From positions 1 to 19,903 of the forward strand of contig RCAB01000779.1 of the NCBI GenBank assembly GCA_003640385.1: 19,903 bases of DNA, in the 5' to 3' direction. Both the position numbers and the translations under genes were made by a program. The DNA is from Setaria digitata (Eukaryota > Nematoda > Chromadorea > Rhabditida > Setariidae). Of the stretch, positions 1 through 10,248 are shown piece after piece; positions within the stretch are counted from its first letter, which is position 1, and each line of letters starts with the position of its first letter. The notes beneath the pieces are model-generated. The model made no database searches and was not told the origin of the DNA. It worked only from the letters and a program-made list of their open reading frames with translations.

Positions 1-130
1 ATATTATATATATATATATTATATATATATATATTATATATATATATTATATAGATATATTTTATATATTTTGTTTTTTTTTTGTCATATATATTTAAAT
101 TATATATATATATGATTTAAATATATATGA
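1..130. repeat. AT microsatellite at the left edge
   Basis: Almost pure (TA)n with ATT interruptions and a short poly-T run. It is low-complexity sequence with no coding potential. It lies beyond CHP exon 2 on the gene's 3' side, so it is probably part of a CHP intron. Confidence 0.9.
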
Positions 131-193
131 CTTATTTATTTAAAGATATAATATGATAATATAGCACTCATTATTTTATTTTTTTTTTTTTTT

Positions 194-282
194 GAAATAA
201 TGGCTTCTTTCTTTTACCGACTATTGCTCAAAGGAAGAATAACATGAGATGTTACTGTCACCATGTACTTCATTTAATGTCA
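194..282. repeat. 89-bp direct repeat, copy 1
   Basis: Starts GAAATAATGGCTTC and ends CATTTAATGTCA. By eye it is identical at all 89 positions to 858-946. It is more complex than the AT satellite around it. No long reading frame or known element is recognised in it. Confidence 0.9.
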
Positions 283-480
283 AATATATATATATATATA
301 TTTAATATATATGTATATATATATTAAATATATATATTTAATATATATGTATATATATGTTATATATATATTGTATATATATATTTAATATATATATGTG
401 TATTTATTTATTTATTATATATATGACTTATTTTATTTAAAGATATAATATGATAATATAGCACTCATTATTTATTTTTG

Positions 481-524
481 AAAAATTAATGTCAAATATA
501 TATATATATTTGACATTAATTTTT
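481..524. repeat. Perfect 44-bp palindrome
   Basis: The arm AAAAATTAATGTCAAATATA (plus TA) is followed at once by its exact reverse complement ending ATTTGACATTAATTTTT. There is no spacer, so it could form a cruciform. It lies where the second repeat copy lost its core, so the deletion may have brought two inverted AATGTCAAAT ends together. Confidence 0.9.
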
Positions 525-526
525 AC

Positions 527-558
<32 letters not shown>

Positions 559-677
559 TTATTTATTTAAAGATATAATATGATTTCTTTTTGAATAATG
601 CAACGACAGTCCCTAAAGAAGCAAAACGAAATAACTCTTTAAAAAATTAATTTTTTCTTCTAAGGAGAGAAATTTAC

Positions 678-1095
678 TTGCAATAACCTTTTTTGTCGAG
701 TGATAAAAATCGACTGTACAACCGAACAATCTGATTTCGCGAAACTGCAATACATTCAGTCAGTAAAAATTACATATTATCGAGCATTGAGTCTATGCAA
801 ATTATAAAAAACAAAATTTTATGCTGTCTTTAATATAGCACTCACTATTTTATTTTTGAAATAATGGCTTCTTTCTTTTACCGACTATTGCTCAAAGGAA
901 GAATAACATGAGATGTTACTGTCACCATGTACTTCATTTAATGTCAGATTTCAATACATACTATTAATCATTCCGCCGTTCCCACCAAAAAAATAAAATA
1001 AATTTGGTGAAAATGCGATTAGGCTTACAGCCAGTCTCCGCCGAAATCGCTTGAATTTCGTCTTCTTGTAACATCAACGAACTACTATTCCCCAT
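678..1095 (-). CDS. Calcineurin B homologous protein (CHP), exons 1-2, 5' partial gene
   Basis: Exon 1 is 1095..1029: MGN start, then SSSLMLQEDEIQAISAETG, ending in phase 1 at a GTAAGC donor. Exon 2 is 744..678: it follows a TTGCAG acceptor, restores the Phe codon and reads SRNQIVRLYSRFLSLDKKGY, then C, ending in phase 2 at a GTAAAT donor. The joined text follows the CHP1/2 N-terminus closely: acidic helix, ETGF, QI-RLYSRF, LDK-G. This is the first, degenerate EF-hand; the Ca-binding hands lie beyond the left edge. CHPs are N-myristoylated EF-hand proteins that bind Na+/H+ exchangers; the C. elegans homologue is pbo-1. The Gly2-Asn-Ser-Ser start fits myristoylation, so I chose this Met over an in-frame upstream one at 1152. 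The 284-nt intron holds one copy of the 89-bp repeat. No exon 3 was recognised in 1-670. Confidence 0.87.
858..946. repeat. 89-bp direct repeat, copy 2, in CHP intron 1
   Basis: Identical by eye to 194-282, with similar left flank (TAGCACTCA, TATTTT) back to about 833. It lies in the intron between CHP exons 1 and 2. Identity over 89 bp in otherwise diverged flanks means a recent duplication, gene conversion or an assembly artefact. Confidence 0.9.
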
Positions 1096-4000
1096 TTCGC
1101 TCAAAAAAAATCCTCTTGATTGATTTAGTAATAATCTAGTGCAGACATACAAGCAGAATAATTAAATCCACAACCTCTACTAAAATAAATGCTAAAAGCT
1201 TGACTATGGATATGATATAAAATAGACGAGTGTACGCAAATTACCGCTAAACAAATTATTCAAAAGGGCAATAACAAGTTGACTGTACTTGAGTTGATAC
1301 AATCAGATCAGTATGGATACCAGGAGACGGATACTTAAAAATTAGTTTGAAGGAATACATATTCACAGTCAAGAATATCAGATAATGACAGAGGCAACAA
1401 CAACAACAACAAGACTGGATTCAGAGTCTCAGTGATAAGGCAAAAGGACTGAAAGAATTTTAACAATTCACCTGGTCTAAGGTGCAGCTCATTACTTAAG
1501 TATAAAATTACTTGAAAATTAGTTGCAAAGAAGTTCCTGTTAAGTCCAATTTTGTGTTTAAATTTTAAAATTAATTCTGATTTAATCTGGAATCCTCGCC
1601 TATTCCAATAAAACTGCTAGATTACCAAAAGATTTCTCATTCATCATATCGTTTAAATAAAAGAATAAAATATCGCGATACAATCGACAACGCAATTTCA
1701 ACACAATGTTTCATTCATTCATAAAATTAACAGACGGGAATAAACTACTGCTATAAAATGATATTCAGAAAAGAAGCTCCAATGTAACTAAAATACCCTT
1801 CAGAAAGTGAAAAAGTCTACTTAATTCTTGCGTTAATGGCGTCTCATGCAACTGTTCTAGTAACATTATTCAAGCAATAATTTTCCACTTCAAAAACTTT
1901 ATATCATTCAGGCACATATATGAACCTTCAGATGTACTGATCTATGACACTTATACACACATATATAAGGTACACAGATATACATGGATATAGACACGCT
2001 TTTATTGAAAACCAGTGCTCTGAATAGTAAACAATAAAAAACTCCATCTAACTTGAAAAACAGCAGGACAAAAGCGAGGGGAAATTGGAAAACAAGTTCA
2101 GCAGACACGATAAATTGTTGAATTACATAAAAACTTGTTCAACCTTGCATTGAATGTTTACTTACATTCCTAAGCAGTAAAAAAATTCGTTCCGCAATTA
2201 ATTTCATCACCTCTTAAAATTTTCAAATTTACATCAGCACTTCCAACCTTTACTTACACTAATAAATTTATGATTTGAATTTCATGCTCAATCATACCTT
2301 TTTCTTTTTAAAGAAAAATGGCTAAAGAAATAACACTGAGGTAAATTATCAGCGTAGGCAAGGTGATGCCTTTCGATGATGATATCGTAATCATTTGAAT
2401 AGAAAAGTCTGATAGAAGTTCCAGATTTTGAGAATATATATGTCCAGAATGTTTCAGAGGTACCATTATAAAAAAAAAAAACCCTTCAATTCAGAAACTT
2501 CCACATTTATCGAAATGATAACATTCAATATCGACATGACTGCAGAAGCACTGTTATGCAATTATTGAAAAGTACAAAGAAGATGCAATCAGTTCTTCTG
2601 ATTTGTATATGATAGTGCATTATTTTGCATAGTATTGTCAGAAATAAACAACTAGACATTTCATTCGTGCAGTTGTTACATTTACAAATTGCATCAAGGA
2701 AAACAATATGAAACTCCCATAGAGTTGCACCTTAGCAAGTATCAACATTAAATAAAAAGCTCTAAAAAGGTGTAAGCCAAAAAGAAACAAAAGGTGTAAA
2801 GTTACCACTTTCTAAACCGTATTTCATTTAACAGTCAATTGGTCTCAGGCCTTTCTCCATACAATTATAATGACCAGCTTTGGCAGCGATCTGAACTACT
2901 GCGATGTTGCAATTAAATAAGCTAAAGATGATATGAGATAAAAAAAAAAAATAATGAAGTGTCAGAATAACATGCAAACAAACATGAACGCAGTGTAACA
3001 TTAGCATTTCCTACAGAAAATGCAGAAGTTTAAAGCATCTTTAAAAAAGTTCGAACAAATTGCTATAATTTAACAAAATTATTAGACAGAAACATCTATA
3101 AAATTTTTTTATTTGGAATCGTGAAAAAAATTCGAACTGATTCATAGTAATCATTACAGGAATTAGACCAAAAAAAAAAACTTTCTACAGCAAATTTTAA
3201 CCGATCCCTTTCGAATTATTCTTATTTCCTTCTGGTTGAAATTGGTCCCAATTCCTTAAATAGATTCCATGCCTCACTTATACTGTGTATGAATGGTAGT
3301 AAAAGTTTTCTAGCTCCAGAGATAAAAATTTTTATTTCCAGTCAAATTTCTATCGATTGAAGAATGAATCACTAGAGTCAGAATAGATTGCAAATCTTTA
3401 CAAAGACTGTTCCCGAAATTCCTATTATTTTGTGGAATTTTCCCGCGAATGATACCATACAAAAACAACTGTATAGTAGCCAATTTGATGAAGCTCTAAA
3501 GGAAAATGGAAAAAATGAGAATACTGCTGAAAAAATTTAAGAACAACGAAATTTAAAAATCACGGACACATCCAATACAGAAATAATTATGCGAGACAGT
3601 CTATTCTCAAAATACACGGTTTGTGTAAAATATGGCAAGATAACAAGAAGAAAAAAAAAATGAATTTCACTTTAGCTGAAGACATAACAGAAATTAAGAT
3701 TAATAGTAAAAAACAGTATTCTGAGAGACTCAGAAGGATTTCATAACCTAAAAAAAAAAAATTTGGACTTTATTTGGACACATTATTGAAACTGAAAATA
3801 GATATAATATAAGAATAGTGTAATAAGAATAGTGCATGATATGACTCTCACAGTGATCGGTGGGAGTAAGGAGACCAAAAAAATTGGATAAGTCTTGAAT
3901 AACTCACCGATAAATGCATTTGTATGCACAATGAGGAGAAATGAAATGGAACAAATTCATTCAACTCAGTTCATTATTCTAGGCTGTATAGCCAGTGTCT

Positions 4001-4427
4001 AATTAATGCAATGCACAAGAGTACGGAAACCTAATAAAAGATACAAGACAGAATGGGATACTGACCCCATTAAAAGAAACAAAGAATCACCTGCGAAGGA
4101 AAAACTTCACAGTATGTGATAAAAACTAAATATTTAACTATATGACTATGCAAAGAAGAGAACTACAGATTGGAAGATAAAAAAGCTGTGATACAATGTT
4201 GTTATCAGTATGATAAGGATAAGGAGAAAAGAAGCAAGTATCTGATACGTCCTGAAGAGAACTTCGTCTCAACTACATTGTCGCACTGCGACAGTCATAG
4301 ACCTGCCAAATAGCAGTCAGTGAAAATGGCTTCAAACACCTGGCCGAACCAACTTATCCGTCACATGAGCTAGACAAATGCGCACGCTCTCGCATAAACA
4401 CGCAACGCCTACGCACCACCCACATAC
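1096..4427. other. Gene-poor AT-rich stretch upstream of CHP
   Basis: No splice-consistent exon chain was found on either strand. There are many short A-runs of 8-11 nt, and a (CAA)6 run at 1395-1412. CHP 5' UTR and promoter elements probably lie in the first part, but none can be identified from sequence alone. Confidence 0.55.
1395..1412. repeat. (CAA)6 trinucleotide repeat
   Basis: Six perfect CAA units in non-coding sequence upstream of the CHP start. It is a likely polymorphic microsatellite. Confidence 0.85.
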
Positions 4428-4475
4428 ACAGAGGCAAACTTCGCTCAAGAGAAATTCGGCTCTCTCCTGCGGTAT
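4370..4475. promoter_or_regulatory. CpG-dense island in AT-rich DNA
   Basis: GCGCACGCTCTCGCATAAAC and what follows holds roughly ten CpG dinucleotides in about 100 bp, in sequence that otherwise has very few. Stops are scarce here in several frames simply because of composition. It may be a promoter or 5' exon. One minus-strand frame starts with ATG at 4563, reads MPSSVSLNLEKEFQLRQS and meets a GTATGT donor at 4427 (exon 4428-4563, phase 1), but no matching downstream exon was found and no family is recognised. Confidence 0.25.
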
Positions 4476-4563
4476 GACGCAGTTCCATTTCAATAATTCG
4501 ATATGGTGTCGATTGTCTCAGTTGGAATTCTTTTTCAAGGTTTAAGGAAACACTCGAGGGCAT

Positions 4564-6194
4564 ATCTTTTTCACATGAACGGATTATTCTGGGTAGTAAT
4601 GAAGCTGTAATTAATAGGTTAAATGAAGGAACGAATGTCGCAGGCTGAGTGGTTATTCAAATTGTCCCCAGTGCACATTAACGGACATTCACGCAGAGCT
4701 TTTGATAGTCAATCTAAGCAAATGTTGCGTTGTTCACTTATCATTATCATTCATGTTACATCACCTATTTACCCATGAACTTGATATTTGCACTTAACTT
4801 AGTCAGTTACAAGAAATTAACCACATATATTCACGTTCATAATGCCGTTTTTTACTAAGCACTCGTTGTGTTTTATCTGAATGGTCTTATTTAATAACAA
4901 GATATTTCACATAGATAATTTAGAAGCTTAAACGTAATATTTATAACCACAATTTTTTTAAACATTACTTCAAAGAAATAAATTTACTGTTATTTTGGAA
5001 AATTTTGGAATTTGAAAGCATGAACTAGAATATTTTTGTGATTAAATAACAACTGTATTAACTGAAAAAATTTTTAATATTTAAATTCCGGTCATACGAA
5101 TATAAATTTTCTCCACAGCATTTAACGTGATCAAAAGAATGTTCTTTTAATTTAAACAATAAAGTTGTGAGATGTTCAGAGTGTATAATCGCACAAACAT
5201 AAAACTTGTCTGGTCTCAATAACTAACTCAACTCCTAACATTTTTGAGGCCATTTAAAAAAGAAGTTGCTGATATTTTTTCTTTTTTTCATAACAAAAAT
5301 ATTAATGAAAATGTGAGTATGAACAACTTGATGGCAAATAGCAAAATTTTTAATGGAAAGATTAAAATGATATATTTTTTTGCTTGCTTAATTTGCAACA
5401 CATCGAGCCTAAAAAATACTAGTTCTAAATAAGGATAACATTAAGCAAAAACTTCAATTGTCTCTTATGCTCTGCTACCACACTAATTCAATTTATTTTC
5501 GTTAATTTAAAAGCAATTCAACAAATGGAATAATGCTACCAGTTTCATTAAATAGGAGAATTTCAAGACAAAACTTCAAGAGCAAAGAGAGGCAGCCTAT
5601 TTTCAGTCCATAAAGTTAGTATCATCGATCATCGGCATAAAGCCATTGCTTGACAAAAGAATTAAGCTTTTTTTTTAGTAGAAAAGTGACAAATTTGTAA
5701 ACTAGTTATTAAGTAAGCTAAAGTTTTTTTTCCAATAAAAAAGTCGACGAATCGTTAAATTACTTTGGAAGGGCTAAAGAAACAAATAAAAAGATTTGAT
5801 TGCTTGAAATGAATGAAAATAACGGATATATTCACAGGACAACTTTTTTTTTTTTTGAAACAAAAACCAACGAATTGTAGATTTTTTTTTTAAAGAAAAA
5901 AAAGGAGCTAATAAAATATGAACCTTTTTTGGCATGAATCGAAAGAATGGCTTATAAAACAGTCGTATTTATAAAAAGAGAATTATTAAATTCCTAGTCT
6001 TTGAAGTAGACGGAAGCTGAAAAATCAAATTTTAGCTGATGACTTGATTTCATCGAGATGTTGGCACTATATTTTTTTTTGAAAAATACATAAAATTATT
6101 CAAAAAAAATATATAAAATTATTCGAAATTTCAGTCCATTTCGTAAAATCTTAATTTCAAAACAATCTTTTGATATGGCTGACAGGGAGGCTTC

Positions 6195-6225
<31 letters not shown>

Positions 6226-6829
6226 AAAAAAAGGAAAAAATTATTGTTTTGAAGAAACCCCTAATTGCAAAATTTAAAAACAAAATGTTAACGACAATAT
6301 CATGCATAACACAGAGAAATAAATCGTAATGAATTAGTGACTGAATGTAAAAAGGTAACAATCACCATGAAAATGATTGATAAAATTTAACTATAACCAT
6401 GATTAATGTTCTAATTACTACAATATTCTAGCAGCGTCACTGAATATATTGGGTAGAAATTATCAAATCGATCTTAGCACTGTTTTATTATCGCAGGTGA
6501 AAAATATGTTTTTCTTGATTGAATGATAATTCAATTTTAATGCACGGTAAAAAAATAAGAGCAAAATATCCAACCAATAAGAAATCAAATACATGAGCTT
6601 GATTAATTATTTTCTGGTCCATCAATTTAGTTAATTTAACTTCATTTACTCATTATTATTATTTAAAAAAAAAAGTTGTTTTCATCAATTATTTTTATCA
6701 AAATTTTTTTTCTTTGTTTATTTTGAGTGGTTTGTCTGCAGTAAAATCACAATAAAATTTTATATTTGATTTCAATACATAAGATTTGTGGAGAAATAAT
6801 GTGCTACTAACATAAATGTAAATAATCAG
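4564..6829. other. No gene recognised; AT-rich spacer
   Basis: Only short chance frames are seen. Poly-T and poly-A runs are frequent, the longest being at 6195-6223. No RNA gene or mobile element is recognised. Confidence 0.55.
6195..6223. repeat. 29-nt poly-A tract
   Basis: Twenty-nine A residues, one T, then eight more A. No coding or retrotransposed sequence is recognisable immediately upstream, so it is best treated as a homopolymer slippage site. Confidence 0.9.
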
Positions 6830-6948
6830 TGAAGTACGAAGCAGAAGCCACTAACGTTATATATCAGAAGTTATACATGATAGGCCCATTATGGATCCAT
6901 TGGGCTTTACGTGGCGAAGGTTGTTTTAAAAAACAAGCCGATAACTAT
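6830..6948 (+). other. Orphan exon-like segment, unknown protein
   Basis: It follows an AATAATCAG acceptor and stays open in one frame, including the peptide YMIGPLWIHWALRGEGCFKK, up to a GTAAAC donor in phase 0. Its base composition is clearly less AT-rich than the flanks, which suggests coding. I do not recognise a family. No phase-compatible partner was found: the next exon-like segment (7080-7225) starts in phase 1. It could be part of an unassembled gene, a decayed exon or chance. Confidence 0.25.
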
Positions 6949-7079
6949 GTAAACAGAATTCTCTCAGTCTTATTTTTATTCAAGATTTTATTTTTCAACT
7001 TGGAAAGATCAGAAGGATCATAGCCAGTGGATACCTGGGTAATGGAATGAAACGATTTTTTTTTTTTATTTAAATTTAG

Positions 7080-7225
7080 TAGAAACAGAAGCCGCCAATT
7101 ATTTTGTAAAGAATGCTTGTCAAGCGTTCATCTGTAATTGTCTAAATTATTTGAGTTCAGTTCTGAAAAAGCAACACTTATATTCTGCCCCACTCCTACA
7201 GAATTTCTTGGTTAAAAACCATTAA
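7080..7225 (+). other. Orphan exon-like open segment ending in TAA
   Basis: It follows an AAATTTAG acceptor after a poly-T run, and stays open for 47 codons including ETEAANYFVKNACQAFICNC, ending at TAA 7223-7225. Composition and cysteine content look coding-like, but no family is recognised. The entry phase (1) does not match the phase-0 donors of the segment at 6830-6948. Confidence 0.2.
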
Positions 7226-8174
7226 ATCAAAAAGGCCATCAAGAAAACCAACCCAATAATTAACAATTATTTAATATTGAGCTAATTATTACGCATTAAA
7301 TATGCATCATATAGAGATATCAGTTAGAACAATTGTTAGATAAAGTTGAAATGTGAGGATCAGTGTTGGACGATAAAATTATTTATAGCCATGGTTTTGA
7401 ACAGTTATTGATTATTCCAAAAAGTTTTGTCAATTAGTCCAAAGAAATCGTTCTTTCAAATTTTATTATTCTATTCCTATTTCCAGGCAATCTGTTCACA
7501 GTAGCAGTTGTACAAATAATATGAACAAATATCATACCATTCATTTCGTTTTGCCACTTCTAAACAGTTATTTATTCATCGAATGCATTATACATTTCTT
7601 TTTTTTCCATCATCATTTATTATTTCGGAATTGATTTTTCCTCAAATTTATTTCCTTCATTTTCCATTTTTTTTTCTTTTTTTTTTTTTTAAGTTAGAAA
7701 CGATAAAAGTTTTTAATCGCTGCAACATATATCATAAATCGGGCTTCACTCCGAGAAAATTCCTTGTTAAGCTTAAATTAATTGGCTATGAAATTACAAG
7801 GGTTTTTTGTTCTAAATTTCAAGGTTTCATAGTTGTGCTGTTCTAATTAATTAAGATTCCAAGTTCAAATGACCTGCTAATTAAAAATTATTTAGTATTA
7901 TGACACATTGATTTGTGTGTTGTAACACAATGCTTGATCATGTAGTATTTCTTAGAAGAAATTCTGAAGTAGACTAATTTAAAAGACATAAACAGAGCGA
8001 ATGAGATTTTGGAAAGAAGAATAAATCGGATTATTCAAACAGAATATGGAACCTTGGGAATAAGTTTCGACTAATAACAGTGGAAAATTGGAAATGATTC
8101 ATAGAGTTGGTAACATCCAGCTTGATAATTTCAATCATAGAATTTTGCCTCATTTAGATGTTATGAAAAAATAA
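7226..8174. other. No gene recognised; possible short decayed coding text near 8.0-8.17 kb
   Basis: Mostly AT-rich spacer. Near 8000-8074 one frame reads like protein (NEILERRINRIIQTEYGTLG); near 8075-8171 another frame does (GKLEMIHRVGNIQLDNFN). Neither has splice sites or a family match, and they are in different frames. Confidence 0.4.
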
Positions 8175-8306
8175 CTTGATAAAGCAAAAGCTATTGAATT
8201 TTTGATTCTTATTTTCAATAACAATACCGATGCCTTTTTTGCGGGAGAAGTTAATCAATTATTGGTTTCCTTATTCTTAAAACTTGATTTCCGGTTTAAT
8301 TTCTAG
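8175..8306 (+). pseudogene. Possible arrestin-domain N-terminal relic
   Basis: The 43-codon frame between stops includes IEFLILIFNNNTDAFFAGEV followed by a leucine/valine-rich strand. This resembles the start of the arrestin N-domain, where a strand F-I-x-F-x-N is followed by a variable turn, Y/F-x-x-G-E/Q-x-V and another strand. There is no Met after the upstream in-frame TAA (8172-8174), the usual Gly after GE-V is missing and no clear donor or second exon was found. I read it as a fragment or decayed copy; a chance match is possible. Confidence 0.3.
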
Positions 8307-9125
8307 AATAGCTCTGCACATTCTTGTCCCTTCATTTGAAAGTTTAAATCCTCCTGCTATGTTTGTTATCTATTCCTTCAGGTTAATTGCCCTTCTGTAA
8401 CCTACTAATTTTTGTTTCGTAAGATGTGTATGTCTTACTTTCATTATCGAATCTATTCAACCAAAACCCCAACTAATGCATTTAATTTCGAATAAATCCA
8501 AACTTAAAATTATCTAATTACACGCAAAGAAGAAATGGTTTACGAAGAGCAGCTCAAAATAGAACTGAAAGATAAGCTCTGCAAATATAACTTTAAATGT
8601 GTTGAATTTTGATACCCAGTTACTTCCCAAACGACATATACTGAATTTGCAGTACAGTTCTATACATTATCAACAGAGGTAATTTTATTTCGGAAAGGAA
8701 TTGAAGAAGTGGCAAAAATTTTGGTAAACTAGCATCAAACTGACTAAATAAATTTTTATTTGATTTTGATGAAATGAAAAAAACATGCAATGAGCAGTTC
8801 AACAAACTGAACACAGAAATTCGCTTCGCAGAAGAAAAAAATTAGTGAAGGAAATTTTCAATAATTACAATCGATTATTTTTCATTTTAAAAGGTATAAA
8901 GCGAAAAACGTCTTTTGATTTAGCAGCGTGTTTTACGCATATCTTTAGGTGGACTATGTCATATAAGTGGAGATCATTTGTCAGGGAGCATGTATTATTT
9001 GCTGGGCTTATTTCGATGAATGCTTGATGAGAAAACTATCCCAAATTAAATATATATTTAAATATATATGCTATATTAAATATATATGCTAACCCCAATT
9101 TAAAATATGCAACTCACCGTACCAC
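8307..9125. other. No gene recognised
   Basis: AT-rich sequence with a few chance frames. A short tandem of TTAAATATATATGCTATA-like units lies at about 9047-9091. Confidence 0.5.
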
Positions 9126-9404
9126 ATGCCTATTGAGTTCGAATTGTTCATGAAAGGAGAACGGTGGAATAGGCATTTTAGCAAGGAAAAAGGACATTCA
9201 AACAAAAATTACTCTCTCAGCAACTCAACTTGCTTGTTTATAAACTATAGGGAAGGAAGACAGAGGAAATTTAGGGGAGAATCAGGAACAGAGAAGAATG
9301 AAAGGGGATTCAGAGGGAAATCAAGGAAGAGGCAACAATGGAAGAGGGATTCTGAATCGAGGAGGATAAACAATTTTTGCCTTTTTATAACTGCGTTTCA
9401 TTAG
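9126..9404 (+). CDS. Candidate 92-codon single-exon ORF, basic, unknown
   Basis: ATG-to-TAG frame starting MPIEFELFMKGERWNRHFSK. The second half is very basic because it is read from an almost C-free purine tract (9249-9370). An overlapping frame of the same tract reads as Gly/Arg/Asn-rich text (KGDSEGNQGRGNNGRG). Such composition suppresses stops by itself, so the open frame is weak evidence. No domain, no splice partners and no poly-A context are recognised. Confidence 0.2.
   Translation: MPIEFELFMKGERWNRHFSKEKGHSNKNYSLSNSTCLFINYREGRQRKFRGESGTEKNERGFRGKSRKRQQWKRDSESRRINNFCLFITAFH
9249..9370. other. Purine-rich tract
   Basis: A run of about 120 nt made almost only of A and G, with repeated GGAAG, AGAGG, GGGGA and GAGGG words. 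It stands out from the surrounding AT-rich DNA. It could be a degenerate simple repeat or a splicing-enhancer-like or triplex-prone sequence. Confidence 0.6.
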
Positions 9405-9922
9405 TGTTTGCATCAAAGTTATGATCTTTTTCAATTGATTAGTTGGTTACTTTTTTATATTTTGTGAACAAACTAATTATTTAAATCATTTATTTGTCCC
9501 ATTCATTTACTTCTAATTAGTGTTTTCTGTATATTCTGTGTTCACTCGTTTCTTGAACTTACTTGTTCTGCTAATAAGCAAATGGCAGAGTTTCTCAAAT
9601 AAGAAAGAAGCCTTACGAAATTAACCGAAACAGCAAGTAAAAGCAATTCGATAACATTACTATAACATACTGCTCACTGATAAATGTAAATGGTTGCACC
9701 TGTCTGGAAAAATTTGATGCAAATCAGTAATTAAAATTAGAATGTTAATTACTTGCAAGATAAATTAGAAATATCAAGAAGTATGGAACACACTTCAAGT
9801 TCAGGAAAAAATCCTTTAGCATCAGAAATATCTTCGTAACTTTCCCTGACAATTCCAACAGACATTTGCTGCTATTCTTGAAAAAATTAATTAATTTAGA
9901 AACAAACGATTAACTGCAGAAA

Positions 9923-10171
9923 ATGTCGTTGTTCAATCAAATGAAACTAAGTGTGGCAAAGGCATTGCAATTCAGTACCGATGGCAATATATTTGAGATT
10001 CCGGAATGTACTGCACTAATGACAACGGATAAAATCTCCATCAAAGTAGCTAGTGACACCCAAATGTATTATATTTACAGACTTTCTTCATACATTTCTA
10101 TTACTTATCATGCCCAACTTAAAAAATCGGCAGTAGAAAAATCGAAAAATCCCACTGACCAAGATTTGTAG
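9923..10171 (+). CDS. Candidate 82-codon ORF just upstream of the tubby-like gene
   Basis: ATG-to-TAG frame, MSLFNQMKLSVAKALQFSTD onward, with unremarkable amino-acid content. It ends 77 nt before the tubby-like start. I tested it as an upstream exon of that gene and found no donor in the required phase. No family is recognised; it may be chance. Confidence 0.2.
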   Translation: MSLFNQMKLSVAKALQFSTDGNIFEIPECTALMTTDKISIKVASDTQMYYIYRLSSYISITYHAQLKKSAVEKSKNPTDQDL

Positions 10172-10248
10172 AGCAAGTTACTTAAAGCTAAATAAAATAG
10201 ACTGCTAGCAAAATCGGTGAGTAATTAAAAGAAGCAGTAACTTTGTGA

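Larger units (their letters stand above)
131..600. repeat. Decayed copies of a short interspersed unit within AT satellite
   Basis: The words TATTTAAAGATATAATATGAT and ATATAGCACTCA recur near 138-170, 432-470 and (first word only) 563-584, separated by (TA)n blocks. The first copy continues into an 89-bp core at 194-282. The second has lost this core and jumps from TTTTTGAAA to AATGTCAAATATA. The third keeps only the first word and then diverges. A further core copy lies at 858-946. The pattern suggests local duplication followed by internal deletion. Confidence 0.75.

Noticed and set aside
1..600. CRISPR-like or centromeric array
   Set aside because: The repeats are AT microsatellites and decayed direct copies with no regular repeat-spacer structure.
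600..635. CHP exon 3 after a CTTCTTTAG acceptor on the minus strand
   Set aside because: The in-phase peptide (KDCRCIIQKE) does not resemble the expected CHP text, and the sequence merges with the local AT repeat.
1908..2108. Minus-strand 66-codon ORF, hydrophobic
   Set aside because: It starts at GTG, is hydrophobic because of T-rich composition and has no splice context or family.
6131..6361. Minus-strand ORF
   Set aside because: It is driven by the 29-nt poly-A tract read as poly-Phe; no real coding signal.
9923..10171. First exon of the tubby-like gene
   Set aside because: No donor in the phase required by exon 10421. The exon 10249-10361 fits exactly and has its own Met after a stop.
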